Below are positions 1 to 8,725 of a DNA stretch of 64,000 nucleotides, in pieces; position 1 is the stretch's first letter, and every line of letters begins with the position of its first letter. The DNA is taken from positions 682,001 through 746,000 of the forward strand of contig JAFCIZ010000008.1 in NCBI GenBank assembly GCA_017871115.1, read 5' to 3'. Position numbers and translations under genes: made by a program. The stretch is from Cunninghamella blakesleeana (Eukaryota; Mucoromycota; Mucoromycetes; Mucorales; Cunninghamellaceae). The notes under the pieces were generated by a model, which ran no database searches, was not told the origin of the DNA, and worked only from the letters and a program-made list of their open reading frames with translations.

Positions 1-449
1 CTTTTCACAAACTTCAGCACTTCGACTATATGTATATAAAAGGTATCAAAAATAAAAGAGAATAGAATGAATAACTGCTTTTACACTTTCTTTTTCTTTC
101 ACTTTCTATTATATTTATTTACATTACCTAGAAATATAAACTTTTGCTCCAGCGGCAACAAAACCCTTTTATTTTAAAATAATAAAAATAACAATAACAA
201 TATTATAAGTATTTACTTTTACTTCCTTTCCTTTTTTATTTTATATTAAAAAGGAAAAAATATATTTTTTTCTTACAGTTGCAATCATTTCACCTATATT
301 AAAAAGGAATATAAATTAATATTCACATCGATTGAAAAAGATCATTATATTTATACATATTATATATGCATCAGCTTACCAATTCCTCTTCCACCACCGG
401 TAACAAGAACAACTTTGTCTTTAACGTTAAAAAGGTTAGATGCGTCCAT
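1..449 (-). CDS. Short-chain dehydrogenase/reductase, 5' part (runs off window)
   Basis: Four exons read on the minus strand: 449-380, 293-277, 165-128 and 25-1 (continuing past the window edge). The spliced N-terminus starts MDASNLFNVKDKVVLVTGGG and continues RGIGEMIATGFVAAGAKVYI, then SSRSAEVCEK. This is the Rossmann-fold start of an SDR enzyme: the TGxxxGIG dinucleotide-binding glycine motif (about residues 17-24) and the second strand ending in SSR, where an arginine usually favours NADP(H). Phases match at every junction (70, 17 and 38 nt). The second exon is only 17 nt and restores the normal helix between GIG and the second strand. No targeting peptide is visible. The substrate cannot be inferred from this fragment; many such fungal SDRs are 3-oxoacyl-reductase-like. 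The start is chosen because the family homology begins a few residues after this ATG. Confidence 0.85.
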
Positions 450-1049
450 TTTGAATTATATATGTATATTATTTAATAATAACTATAAAGAAATGCGGGG
501 AAAAGAAAAGGAAAAAAAATTGGATTCAATTTTCTTTTTTTATGTTTATAATATTAAAATCCAGATATCGAATTAATAAGTGGGAATACTGATATTAAAA
601 AAGGTGAATAATAGAAAATAAACTGTTTACCCTTTTTATTATTATATAATTTACATTATATTTTATTTTTTAAAAAATATTATGTACCTCTTAATAAGTT
701 AATGGAATATTTACGCTTTTTATACTAATTCTATCTATATTCTATCTTTTCTGCTATTTTATTATTTAATTTCAAAAAAATTCCAGTATTTATATATAAA
801 TATATAAACGATTAGTTTGTTAAAATATCAATTAAAAACAATTAATATAATTAGTATATTTATTTGATTTAAAAATGATATTTTCACCCATTTCATACAT
901 AAAACAACCATAGAAGTTTATAAAAAAATTCATGTATATATTTTTAAATCCCCGCTTTTTATTGCCAGCAAAATAATAATAATAATAACCTGTTTTTTTA
1001 AAGCATTTCATTTTTTCATTTTATTTTTTTTAAACAATTTATATATAAT
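450..1049. other. Intergenic region between divergent SDR and Cox23 genes
   Basis: Six hundred bases between two divergent start codons, so it must carry both promoters. It is AT-rich with short homopolymers and (TA) stretches. No ORF, RNA gene or clear regulatory motif was recognised. Confidence 0.6.
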
Positions 1050-1286
1050 ATGCCTTTAACTAAACCACCACCACCACCACCAAAACCTACTTTTACAGAA
1101 TTTTCTACACCATCTGATTTTGAAGAAAAGTTTAAAAAAAAGCAAATCACAAAATATATGAATCCTTGTTCTGATGAAGAAAAACAAAGCATGAAGTGTT
1201 TGGATGTCAATAATTATGACAAGTCCAAATGTGAATACTTTTTTTTACAGTACCGTGAATGTAAAAAACGTTGGGTAATACAATAA
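1050..1286 (+). CDS. COX23: Twin CX9C (CHCH) protein, Cox23/CHCHD7-like
   Basis: Intronless 78-residue protein. After a Pro-rich N-terminus (about residues 6-13) and a charged stretch it carries two CX9C pairs, C40/C50 and C61/C71, in the context NPC...KCLDVNNYDKSKC...CKKRW. The NNYD-x3-C and CKKxW signatures are those of Cox23/CHCHD7. Family knowledge: such proteins are imported into the mitochondrial intermembrane space through Mia40-dependent disulphide formation, fold as a helical hairpin, and Cox23 supports cytochrome c oxidase assembly. The length is close to CHCHD7 (about 85 residues) and shorter than yeast Cox23, which has an N-terminal extension. The alternative is another small CHCH protein, but the second-motif residues favour Cox23. 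Confidence 0.85.
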   Translation: MPLTKPPPPPPKPTFTEFSTPSDFEEKFKKKQITKYMNPCSDEEKQSMKCLDVNNYDKSKCEYFFLQYRECKKRWVIQ

Positions 1287-2377
1287 TAATATTTATAATA
1301 TAATATAAAAAAAGACATAAATATATATGCGAAATATTAAGGAACAAATGATCATAATGTTAATCACGATCGCAATAACAATATCTATAACAATTATAAT
1401 TACAACAACAACAGCAATAATAATAACAATAATAATATTAATTAGCCGTTTTTATTTATTTATTTATTTATTATTATTACCTTTTTATAATATAGCAACA
1501 AGAACGCCGTCGATTGCGCAGAGCAGGACAATTATAATTGAAATAATCAAAATAATAAATATGAAAGGAAATGGAATATCACCAATCGAAGCATATGAAT
1601 ATATATTAGTTTTACGGATTAGATAGACTATGTTATATACAACAATAACTATAATTATAATAACAATAATGATTATTTTTATTTAAAGAAAATAATATAT
1701 ATATATATAGAATAGTTATACTTAAATATAATTTAATAAAAAGTACAAAATATAAATAAACATTTACTTTATTCGTATCATACATGGTTCTTTTTTTTTT
1801 TTAAAAAAAAAAGGTATATCATTCAAATAAATAAACAAAAAAAGAAAGCTATGATAAAAAATATCATTTTTTTATTTTATTACTCTTTTATTTTGTTATT
1901 TTATTTTGCTTAATTAGCCTTTTATAAAACAATAAAATAATAATATAGATTACAACTTGAAATTTCGATTTTTTTTTGTAATATCTGCAAGCTTTCAGTT
2001 CATTCTATTACTTGTACTCTTTTAAATAAATTACAAGATATCTGTTTTATTTTTTATCTATTAAAAAAAGGGATCACTGACATTGCTATAAAAGTAAACT
2101 ATATTATAGATTTGACCTAATAATCAATCAGCTGGCATAATGATATATATTGTTTTAGTTTTTTAAGTAGGTATTACTTTATTATTACAATTTATGGATT
2201 ATTACAATACTTAATTTTAAAAAACTTTTACTAATTTGTAATTTTTTTTAGTATATACTATTTTATAAGTAACAAAATGCATATCAATTGTTAATTAATC
2301 AATAAACTCAAGTGGTAATCATTTAATAAAAATAATGTCTTTTAACAACCAAATCGATCTTTGCATATATTTCAATA

Positions 2378-2421
<44 letters not shown>

Positions 2422-2771
2422 GAAAGACGAAGGAAAACAAAAAAATTGCCTATTGTTTGACCAATTACCAAGTTAGTATAATGCAATAATAAATAATAAT
2501 AATCATACCTCTTTTTATTTTTTGGCTTCTTTTTATTTTTTTTCTTTTATTTATACTATTCTATATAAGAGATAGATATTTTTTTGATTTGATTTTAAAA
2601 AGAAAAAAAAGTAAATGGTATAACCTTTCATTGTTTACAATTTTTTCTATTTATATTTAAATTTATCAATTTACAACGTTAGAGAAATATTTTTTTGTAA
2701 ATTATTTATTTTCAACTCTTTCTTTCAATTACATATTAATTTTATTTTTTTTATTCATTTATCCATTTCTT
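1287..2771. other. AT-rich intergenic stretch before the tandem island
   Basis: Nearly 1.5 kb without a convincing gene. The open frame at 1327-1626 is an Ile/Thr-rich translation of AT-rich repeats and is not believed. A (TA) microsatellite lies at about 2382-2416. The last several hundred bases resemble the region upstream of the A2 paralogue (about 11500-11880), indicating that duplication of the A unit included 5' flank. Confidence 0.5.
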
Positions 2772-3614
2772 ATGACTAATTCGCATACTATTCGATCCTT
2801 TATAGCTAAAATGCCTTTTGTTCGTTATATTACGACTACAAGCGCATCTAAATGGAGTAGAGAGCATTTAAACCATTTCAATATAAATATTGGTACTCCA
2901 CAAAGTTTTAACGATTTTTTTGGTAGGTCAATGCCAGAAACCTATAATGAAGACGTTTTACAGTTTATAAGACAGATTGAAATACATGCTAGTGGTGAAC
3001 CTATAAACTATTTTGGACCTCAATCCCAAAACGTAAAAAATGCCCTGAGTGACTTACATAGTGTGACCAGCAGTAGACGTGAAGCTGAATCTTGTGTTGA
3101 CGATCTGTCTGTAAGTATGCTTCGATTGTTTGGTTATGAACAAGATAACCTAAAAATATGTATGAATCCATCTTATACACTGCATATGAATAACAATACT
3201 AAAAAAGCAGTTCCTAATACAATCTTGAAGTTAAATGACCAAAGACTATTTTTAATTCAAGAAAATAAAAGCTACAATGTTGGCCTAGATAGAAAACTCC
3301 CAGAATCCCAAATGATAGCCCAAGTTATAGCAGCCTTACAATATAATTATACACAAAATATTCCTCTGCAACAGCAATTTTTTCCAGCAATCATTATGCT
3401 TGGCTCTCAGCCAACCTTTTATTTAATTCCAATACACCAAGAATTACTTCAAGCAGTAAGGACAGGTAGCAGACCAATAATTACAACAGAAGTGAAAAAA
3501 TATACTTTATTAACATCAAACCAAATTACTCCAGCAGCAATGTTAGAACCAAATATCTGTCGAGAAATAGTTGCTTGTTATACCGCGTTTAGAGAATTTA
3601 CAAGACCAAATTGA
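2772..3614 (+). CDS. Tandem-family protein, subfamily A, copy 1 (putative PD-(D/E)XK-like fold)
   Basis: Intronless, 280 residues. The family plan is visible: an N-terminal block (residues 33-55) of the pattern F-x-I-x-I...F-x-x-FF...MP; a helix ending LRLFGYE (about 117-123); a variable stretch; the core LIQENKSY (161-168); then PESQMIAQVIAALQ (177-190), FFPAIIMLGSQPTFYLIP (203-220), and a final helix ACYTAFREFTRPN. From memory, the C-terminal half resembles uncharacterised fungal proteins with a VQEDK...EPQLIAEAIAAFQ...GITMIGTxPxFY pattern, which look like divergent PD-(D/E)XK nuclease folds. Here E164-N-K166 would be the ExK element and PN (148-149) would stand where PD is expected; no other metal-binding acid is clear. 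The first 27 residues are basic and Ser/Thr-rich and could be a mitochondrial presequence (inference). Function unknown. It belongs to a six-gene island with A2 as closest relative. Confidence 0.8.
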   Translation: MTNSHTIRSFIAKMPFVRYITTTSASKWSREHLNHFNINIGTPQSFNDFFGRSMPETYNEDVLQFIRQIEIHASGEPINYFGPQSQNVKNALSDLHSVTSSRREAESCVDDLSVSMLRLFGYEQDNLKICMNPSYTLHMNNNTKKAVPNTILKLNDQRLFLIQENKSYNVGLDRKLPESQMIAQVIAALQYNYTQNIPLQQQFFPAIIMLGSQPTFYLIPIHQELLQAVRTGSRPIITTEVKKYTLLTSNQITPAAMLEPNICREIVACYTAFREFTRPN

Positions 3615-3933
3615 TTTTTTCAATTTTCTTTTACTCTTTATAAATTTTTTATTTTTTATTTTATATTTAATGGTTTCCTTTTATATAATTTGATTAATAA
3701 ATAAAGGAATGTTAAAAATAAAGCTTCTTTGCTTTTTAAACAAATTAAATTTGACTATAATTAAAAAACATGACATTTTTTTCATTATAACTTTTTTTTT
3801 ATTTTTAAAACTATACTTTAAAAAACTTGTGTGCTAATGAAAATTGAAACGTGGGATATATTAATGTTTTTTGGCTATCTCGCAATCGTAGTTTGACTTT
3901 GATCTCTAATCAATATCTATTTAAAACAATAAC

Positions 3934-3964
<31 letters not shown>

Positions 3965-4894
3965 TTCCAATAAATATCATTGTTATTGATACATATACAA
4001 TTAATCCATTGTCAACTATTGGTTTCAAGCATTCTACTGGTAATGTAAAAAAAGTGAACCGTTGATTAACTTACACACACGTTTATAAAAGGAAAGCAAG
4101 CTTAATAAGGTACATTTTTAAAAGGAATGAATATACTATAACATGTATTTATTTAATAAATAATAGACATAAATTCTATATGGGCAATTAACAACAAAAT
4201 GAATAAAGTAAGTGTAATAACATAAATTATCACATTTTTTTTCTTTTCAAACTATTATTGGGCTATAAAATAAGAGTAAAAAAATAAAAAACAAACAGAA
4301 AATATACTAATATATTGAAATTTATTAGCTATTAGGTATAGAAATTTAAGAAAAATAATGCATACCTCTTACAAATGGTGATAGCAAATAAACTGAATTA
4401 TTTAACAGGCTGTGTCAAACAATAACAATATTAATACAAATATCCTCTATACGATAGGACGTACCACCATTATTTAATTAAATATAATATTAAAATTAAA
4501 GACCAGATGGATGTTTATTTTTTTTCTTTATTATTTCTTTTTGATAAACGAAAAAAATAAAGTAGAGTTGTGAATACAATACATCATATATAAAATGAAG
4601 TTGTTAAAATGCCTAGAAGCAATAAAAAAATACAACTCTTTTTATTACGTTTTTCAATCAACATTTATCTTCCAATGTATAAAGAAATAGCATTTTTCAA
4701 TTTAATCTTAAATATTACCAGCAAACTTTGTTGATATTTATTGTATGAAGAAACATAGAACATAATATGAACCATTATATTAAAAATCGAATAGAGAAAG
4801 TAATAAAGTTAATTTTATGATAATGATGTATATAAGTAATGCTTCCCGAAAAATAAATAAATAAAATAAAATAAAATTAGTATATAATTATATA

Positions 4895-4897
<3 letters not shown>

Positions 4898-4941
<44 letters not shown>
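4898..4941. repeat. (TA)n microsatellite at edge of the B1/B2 identity tract
   Basis: Uninterrupted TA dinucleotide run. Directly after it, B1 and B2 become identical base for base; before it the two loci are only loosely similar. The equivalent tract at B2 is about 8514-8547. Confidence 0.9.
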
Positions 4942-4947
<6 letters not shown>

Positions 4948-4965
4948 AGCTAAAAATAAGAAAAC

Positions 4966-4993
4966 GAAACTTATATGTGTTTTAGTGACTATA
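4966..4993 (+). promoter_or_regulatory. Conserved upstream element of B/C genes (B1 copy)
   Basis: Starts GAAAC, followed by a TATGTGT-like stretch and ends TTAGTGACTA. It lies about 128 bp before the B1 ATG. The same element precedes B2, C1 and C2 at nearly the same distance. It could be a promoter or 5' UTR element; no function is established. Confidence 0.5.
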
Positions 4994-5120
4994 TAATTAT
5001 AAATATGAAGTTATTTTTGACACTAGTAATTAAAACCTTTGATTTTTATTTTTATCTTTTTATTTTTTCTTTCTTTATTTTTTTCTGTTCTTTCTTTATC
5101 TTTAATACTAGTTCATTTCA

Positions 5121-6041
5121 ATGGTTTCGTTTTTACCAATTTTAACTGATAAAATAAATAGTCATAAAAAAAATACATCTTTTCTTTTTGAACAAAGTAG
5201 ATTAGATTATTATAAAATAAAAATAGAATATGTTACAAATTTTAAAGACTTTTTCAAAGAAGATATGCCAGTCTATGATGATTTTAATGAACAAGTAAAA
5301 GAATTTATAAACTGTGATCAAGTTCTTTGCGCAGATCCTCTCACACGGAAAACAATGAATTGGTCAACGATGTTCAAATATGGTGAACCTGGAAGAGTGA
5401 TGATTGATATACTAACTCTATCTCTTTACAATAATGAAGTAAATGCTGTGAATGAGTTATGCGAATCTTTACTCCGGCTGTTTGAATATGAATCCGGTTA
5501 CTGTAAAAATACATCCGATGGACGTATTTCTATGGCACCTTGTGTCTCTAAAATTTTAAAAAAAATGCATTCTTATAAACAACCAAAGATAATGAACTAT
5601 TTTAATAATCAAAAGCCATTAATACAAGAGAGTAGATGTTTATTTTATAGTCATTTCAGCTATTGTCCTAGTGATGGAGATAATAAATACTGTTATCCTG
5701 AAGAAATACAATTTATGGCTGATGCTTTAACAGCTTTTCAAGAAAACGATCGTTCATACAGATATAATATGAAATCTAATGATAGTTTTTTACATTTTCA
5801 GTGGATACCAGGTGTTATTATGGTTGGTACACGTCCAAGATTTTTACTGATGCCTATAACGCATGAATTATTACAAGCTGTAATTGATGGTCAATCACCA
5901 GAAAATGAAACAATTATAAAAGTATACATTACACCTTCGCCAACACCTTATTTCACTGGGAATGAAATGAAATCGAGGGATCAACGGTTACATATTGCTG
6001 CTTGTTATAAAGCACTGAGAAAATTTGTTATACGTGAATAA
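5121..6041 (+). CDS. Tandem-family protein, subfamily B, copy 1
   Basis: Intronless, 306 residues. It has the N-terminal family block YYKIKIEYVTNFKDFFKEDMP (30-50), the helix SLLRLFEYE (116-124), a divergent central stretch, then LIQESRCLFYSHF (168-180). A Cys/Asp-rich insertion (about 180-195) follows before the conserved QFMADALTAFQ helix, the GVIMVGTRPRFLLMP strand pair and the C-terminal ACYKALRKFV helix. The putative catalytic ExK of subfamily A is ESR here (E170-S-R172), so the lysine is missing. Residues 1-67 and about 173-297 are encoded by DNA essentially identical to B2, while about 68-172 are strongly diverged; the last few residues differ again. This is a mosaic pattern expected from gene conversion around a divergent cassette. 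Unlike almost all neighbours outside the island it has no introns. No signal peptide or membrane segment is evident. Function unknown. Confidence 0.8.
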   Translation: MVSFLPILTDKINSHKKNTSFLFEQSRLDYYKIKIEYVTNFKDFFKEDMPVYDDFNEQVKEFINCDQVLCADPLTRKTMNWSTMFKYGEPGRVMIDILTLSLYNNEVNAVNELCESLLRLFEYESGYCKNTSDGRISMAPCVSKILKKMHSYKQPKIMNYFNNQKPLIQESRCLFYSHFSYCPSDGDNKYCYPEEIQFMADALTAFQENDRSYRYNMKSNDSFLHFQWIPGVIMVGTRPRFLLMPITHELLQAVIDGQSPENETIIKVYITPSPTPYFTGNEMKSRDQRLHIAACYKALRKFVIRE

Positions 6042-6101
6042 TTTTTTAACTTTTATAATAATATGCAAATCACCTTTTTTACCCTTGATAAACAAAAAAA
6101 A

Positions 6102-6130
6102 GAAACCTTTATGTATCTTAGTGACTACAA
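6102..6130 (+). promoter_or_regulatory. Conserved upstream element (C1 copy)
   Basis: GAAACC followed by TTTATGTATC and TTAGTGACTA, in the 205-bp gap between the B1 stop and the C1 start, about 117 bp before the C1 ATG. This short gap confines the C1 promoter to a small interval that contains the element. Confidence 0.5.
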
Positions 6131-6246
6131 AAATATAATATATTTTTGTTTTGATTCTAAAAAATAAATCCCTTTTTTTTATATTTTTTTTTATATTTTT
6201 TTACTTTCTCCTAGTTGTGCTATTCTTACCAATTTAAAATAATAAA

Positions 6247-7215
6247 ATGAAATCTTCTCTCATTTTTAAACTAAATAAACAAGACATATCGGACAATTTA
6301 TATTTCAGAGATCTAGTGCCTAATCGTAATCCACTGTGGAAAACAAGCTCTGAATGGAACCAAATCGATTTAGATTATTTTAAAATAAAAATCGAATGGG
6401 TTAGCAATTTTAAAGACTTTTTTAATGAAGATATGCCAACTTATGATGATTTCAATGATCAAGAAAAAGAGTTTATAAACTGTGATCAGGTTATCCATGC
6501 TAATTATTCAGAACTAAAAGAAATAGATTGGTCAATAAAATTCAAATCACCACTTGCTAGGAATGTGATCAAAAATATATTGATGGTGCTTCGTTATAGT
6601 AGTGATGTATCGGTTGTAGATGATTTGTCTTGCTCTCTACTTAAATTGTTTGATTATGATACCGACGATCTCGTAATTCATCATAAAAAAGATATATTAC
6701 AGGGATTATTTATTAGACAAAGATTTGATCTAAAGGTGTTTATTCCTAATCAGTCTATTGAGACTATACGTGAAAATTATGTGAAACTTGTACAAGAAAA
6801 TAGGTGTCTCTTTTATAGCCATTCTATATTCTTTGCATATGGAGATCAAAAAAAAATCAATGATAAAAAAGAAGAAAAAGAAGAAATAAAATGTGTTGCA
6901 GACACTATAGCTGCCTTTCAGAACAACTATGCTTTGTACGGTAATAATAAGGAATCAAATCGATTTTTACCTTCCCAATATATGATGCCTGGTATTGTCA
7001 TGTTTGGAACCCGCCTAAGATTTTTATTGATACCTATGACAGCCGATTTGTTACATGCTGTAGAAAAAGGTGAATCACCACAAAAGGAAACAATTGTAAA
7101 AGAATATATCATACCTTCTCCTGAACAAATCTTTACAGGAAGAGAAATGAAATTTAGGGATCAACGACTATATATTGCTGCATGTTATAAAGCATTCAGA
7201 AAATATGTTATATAG
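6247..7215 (+). CDS. Tandem-family protein, subfamily C, copy 1
   Basis: Intronless, 322 residues. Family landmarks: DYFKIKIEWVSNFKDFF (43-59), EDMPTYDDFN (61-70), SCSLLKLFDYD (128-138), KLVQENRCLFYSH (180-192), a Lys/Glu-rich insertion (about 200-213), CVADTIAAFQNN, PGIVMFGTRLRFLLIP and a final ACYKAFRKYVI helix. The ExK-like position is ENR (184-186). It is almost identical to C2 except at the extreme N-terminus, a patch at about 147-161, and isolated substitutions. Alignment with C2 and B1 suggests the ancestral start lay about 35 bp upstream: the corresponding sequence here has lost the ATG and contains stops. This copy therefore appears to start at a downstream Met, with an N-terminus about 11 residues shorter than C2. 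It may still be functional because the conserved block is intact. Function unknown. Confidence 0.75.
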   Translation: MKSSLIFKLNKQDISDNLYFRDLVPNRNPLWKTSSEWNQIDLDYFKIKIEWVSNFKDFFNEDMPTYDDFNDQEKEFINCDQVIHANYSELKEIDWSIKFKSPLARNVIKNILMVLRYSSDVSVVDDLSCSLLKLFDYDTDDLVIHHKKDILQGLFIRQRFDLKVFIPNQSIETIRENYVKLVQENRCLFYSHSIFFAYGDQKKINDKKEEKEEIKCVADTIAAFQNNYALYGNNKESNRFLPSQYMMPGIVMFGTRLRFLLIPMTADLLHAVEKGESPQKETIVKEYIIPSPEQIFTGREMKFRDQRLYIAACYKAFRKYVI

Positions 7216-7806
7216 TCTGTTTATTTTATTTTGCTATCCACACGCTTTTTAATTTTTTAAAAAAGTAAAAATAAGTCTACTGTTAGTATTTTATTTTAAT
7301 AAATATATTTTATTTTGATTTTATTCATTAAATTAACCTGTCATATTCAAAAATATGCCATGGAACTTGGCTATCATTTTAACGATGATAAAACTATTAT
7401 ACTGTTAAATTTTCAAGCCAATTAAGCTAGTTTCTTGGGACTAAATCGTTTTTCACTTAATTATAATTCTTTAAATGAATTGGCCGATATTGAATATTAT
7501 CTAATGTAAATTAAAATGTATGTAGGAATGGTTATATGCTAAAGTGTTATAGCAATCGATTTATTTTTGTAAAATTGAATATCTATATATGTAAAAATAT
7601 AGTATATATATAATGCTATTATTATATAAGCTGAATGAAGACTTTTTTTTAAAAAAAAAACCGCCATCTATGACTCATTAGTATAAAAAAAATTCATACA
7701 AGGCAATGGGGTATTTTTTAGTCTGTGGAGATTCGCTCTTATGGTAAGGAATAAAAAAAAGTTATTAATAATACATCTATTTCCTTAAACTATTAAAAAG
7801 GTAACC
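7216..7806. other. Intergenic stretch C1 to NDP kinase relic
   Basis: No ORF or RNA gene recognised. AT-rich with poly-A/T runs. Sequence similarity to the C2 downstream region is lost directly after the stop codon, although some resemblance returns close to the NDP kinase relic. Confidence 0.45.
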
Positions 7807-8192
7807 AAGCTCACTTTTATTTTCACCATGTTAGGTTTTTAAGTTTATAAAGTTAAATCATTTTATATAATTACATTTTATTTTATTTTTATTTTAGTTG
7901 TTCGCCAAATCAATCAAGCTACCAAAGATAAAAATTCAAATAAAATTATATATTTTTTATTTTTTAATAGTAATATATTAATTTCTAAATATTTTATTAT
8001 TATTTAGTTCTTGTCTCCTTTACTGCTAACCATATTGCTGCCTGTGCTTTTTACACCTATTGCCAGAGCAAGATAATAAAAATTATAATAATATATACCC
8101 TTGTGTCTTATTATTATTAATATTTGTTTATATTATGAATCCTTCCTTTAATAGAATTTACTTTATTTTTTTATAAATAATAATAATAAAAA
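7807..8192 (+). pseudogene. Decayed 5' fragment of the mitochondrial NDP kinase gene
   Basis: Reads as a degraded copy of exons 1-3 and introns 1-3 of the intact gene at 15659. A short exon 1 match lies at about 7808-7838. Exon 2 similarity is at about 7897-7928 (roughly 23 of 30 bases matching). The first half of exon 3 is at about 8008-8050, including an ACTGCTAACC core and TTGCTGCC. The alanine-rich second half of exon 3 is deleted. The exon 3/intron 3 junction follows at about 8055-8070 with the GT donor changed to GC, and then recognisable intron 3 up to about 8192. Exons 4-8 are absent. The start codon context, frame and donor are broken, so this is a relic. It lies downstream of C1 just as the intact gene lies downstream of C2, indicating duplication of a C-plus-NDPK segment. 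Confidence 0.82.
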
Positions 8193-8511
8193 GAATAACC
8201 AACTAGTGATAAATATTAATTTTTGGGAAAAGAAAATAATTTGTTACAAAATTATGGAGCCAAATAGAATAATATGTTTGATATACTCAATAAAACGATA
8301 ATTATATTAATGTAAGCATTTTCTATTCAGTAATATATATAACAATTTTTCAATTAGGTACAATATTAAAATTAAGACTGTTTGAAAAAGTTACTTTTTT
8401 TTTTTTGGTAATCAATAAAACGCCAAATCGAAAAAAGTATAAAGCTAGTTTTGTATAACAATAATGAATATAGGCAATTCTTTTAAAAAAAATAAACTAA
8501 TAAAATAAAAG

Positions 8512-8513
<2 letters not shown>

Positions 8514-8547
<34 letters not shown>
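8514..8547. repeat. (TA)n microsatellite upstream of B2
   Basis: TA dinucleotide tract at the left edge of the B1/B2 identical segment, shorter than the one at B1. Confidence 0.9.
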
Positions 8548-8552
<5 letters not shown>

Positions 8553-8570
8553 AGCTAAAAATAAGAAAAC

Positions 8571-8598
8571 GAAACTTATATGTGTTTTAGTGACTATA
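8571..8598 (+). promoter_or_regulatory. Conserved upstream element (B2 copy)
   Basis: Identical to the B1 copy (GAAAC ... TTAGTGACTA), about 128 bp before the B2 ATG. Identity here is part of the longer duplicated tract, so it is not independent evidence; the C1 and C2 copies are. Confidence 0.5.
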
Positions 8599-8725
8599 TA
8601 ATTATAAATATGAAGTTATTTTTGACACTAGTAATTAAAACCTTTGATTTTTATTTTTATCTTTTTATTTTTTCTTTCTTTATTTTTTTCTGTTCTTTCT
8701 TTATCTTTAATACTAGTTCATTTCA

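Larger units (their letters stand above)
3615..5120. other. Intergenic stretch A1-B1 with segmental-duplication traces
   Basis: No ORF is credible. An ATT repeat lies at about 3937-3963 and a (TA) microsatellite at about 4898-4941. Parts (about 3900-4140) resemble sequences downstream of B2 (about 9780-10045) and A2 (about 13200-13500). The last 180 bases, immediately after the (TA) tract, are identical to the region upstream of B2. Confidence 0.55.
8193..8725. other. Intergenic stretch upstream of B2
   Basis: AT-rich, no ORF. It holds a (TA) microsatellite at about 8514-8547. From there to the B2 ATG it is identical to the B1 upstream region at a constant offset of 3605 bp. Confidence 0.6.

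Noticed and set aside
1327..1626. 99-codon frame downstream of Cox23
   Set aside because: Product is mostly Ile and Thr from ATA/ACA/ATT repeats, with no homology; translated AT-rich repeat.
6927..7112. Minus-strand frame in C1 (and the identical one at 14456-14641 in C2)
   Set aside because: Shadow on the opposite strand of conserved coding sequence; its preservation follows from the near identity of C1 and C2.
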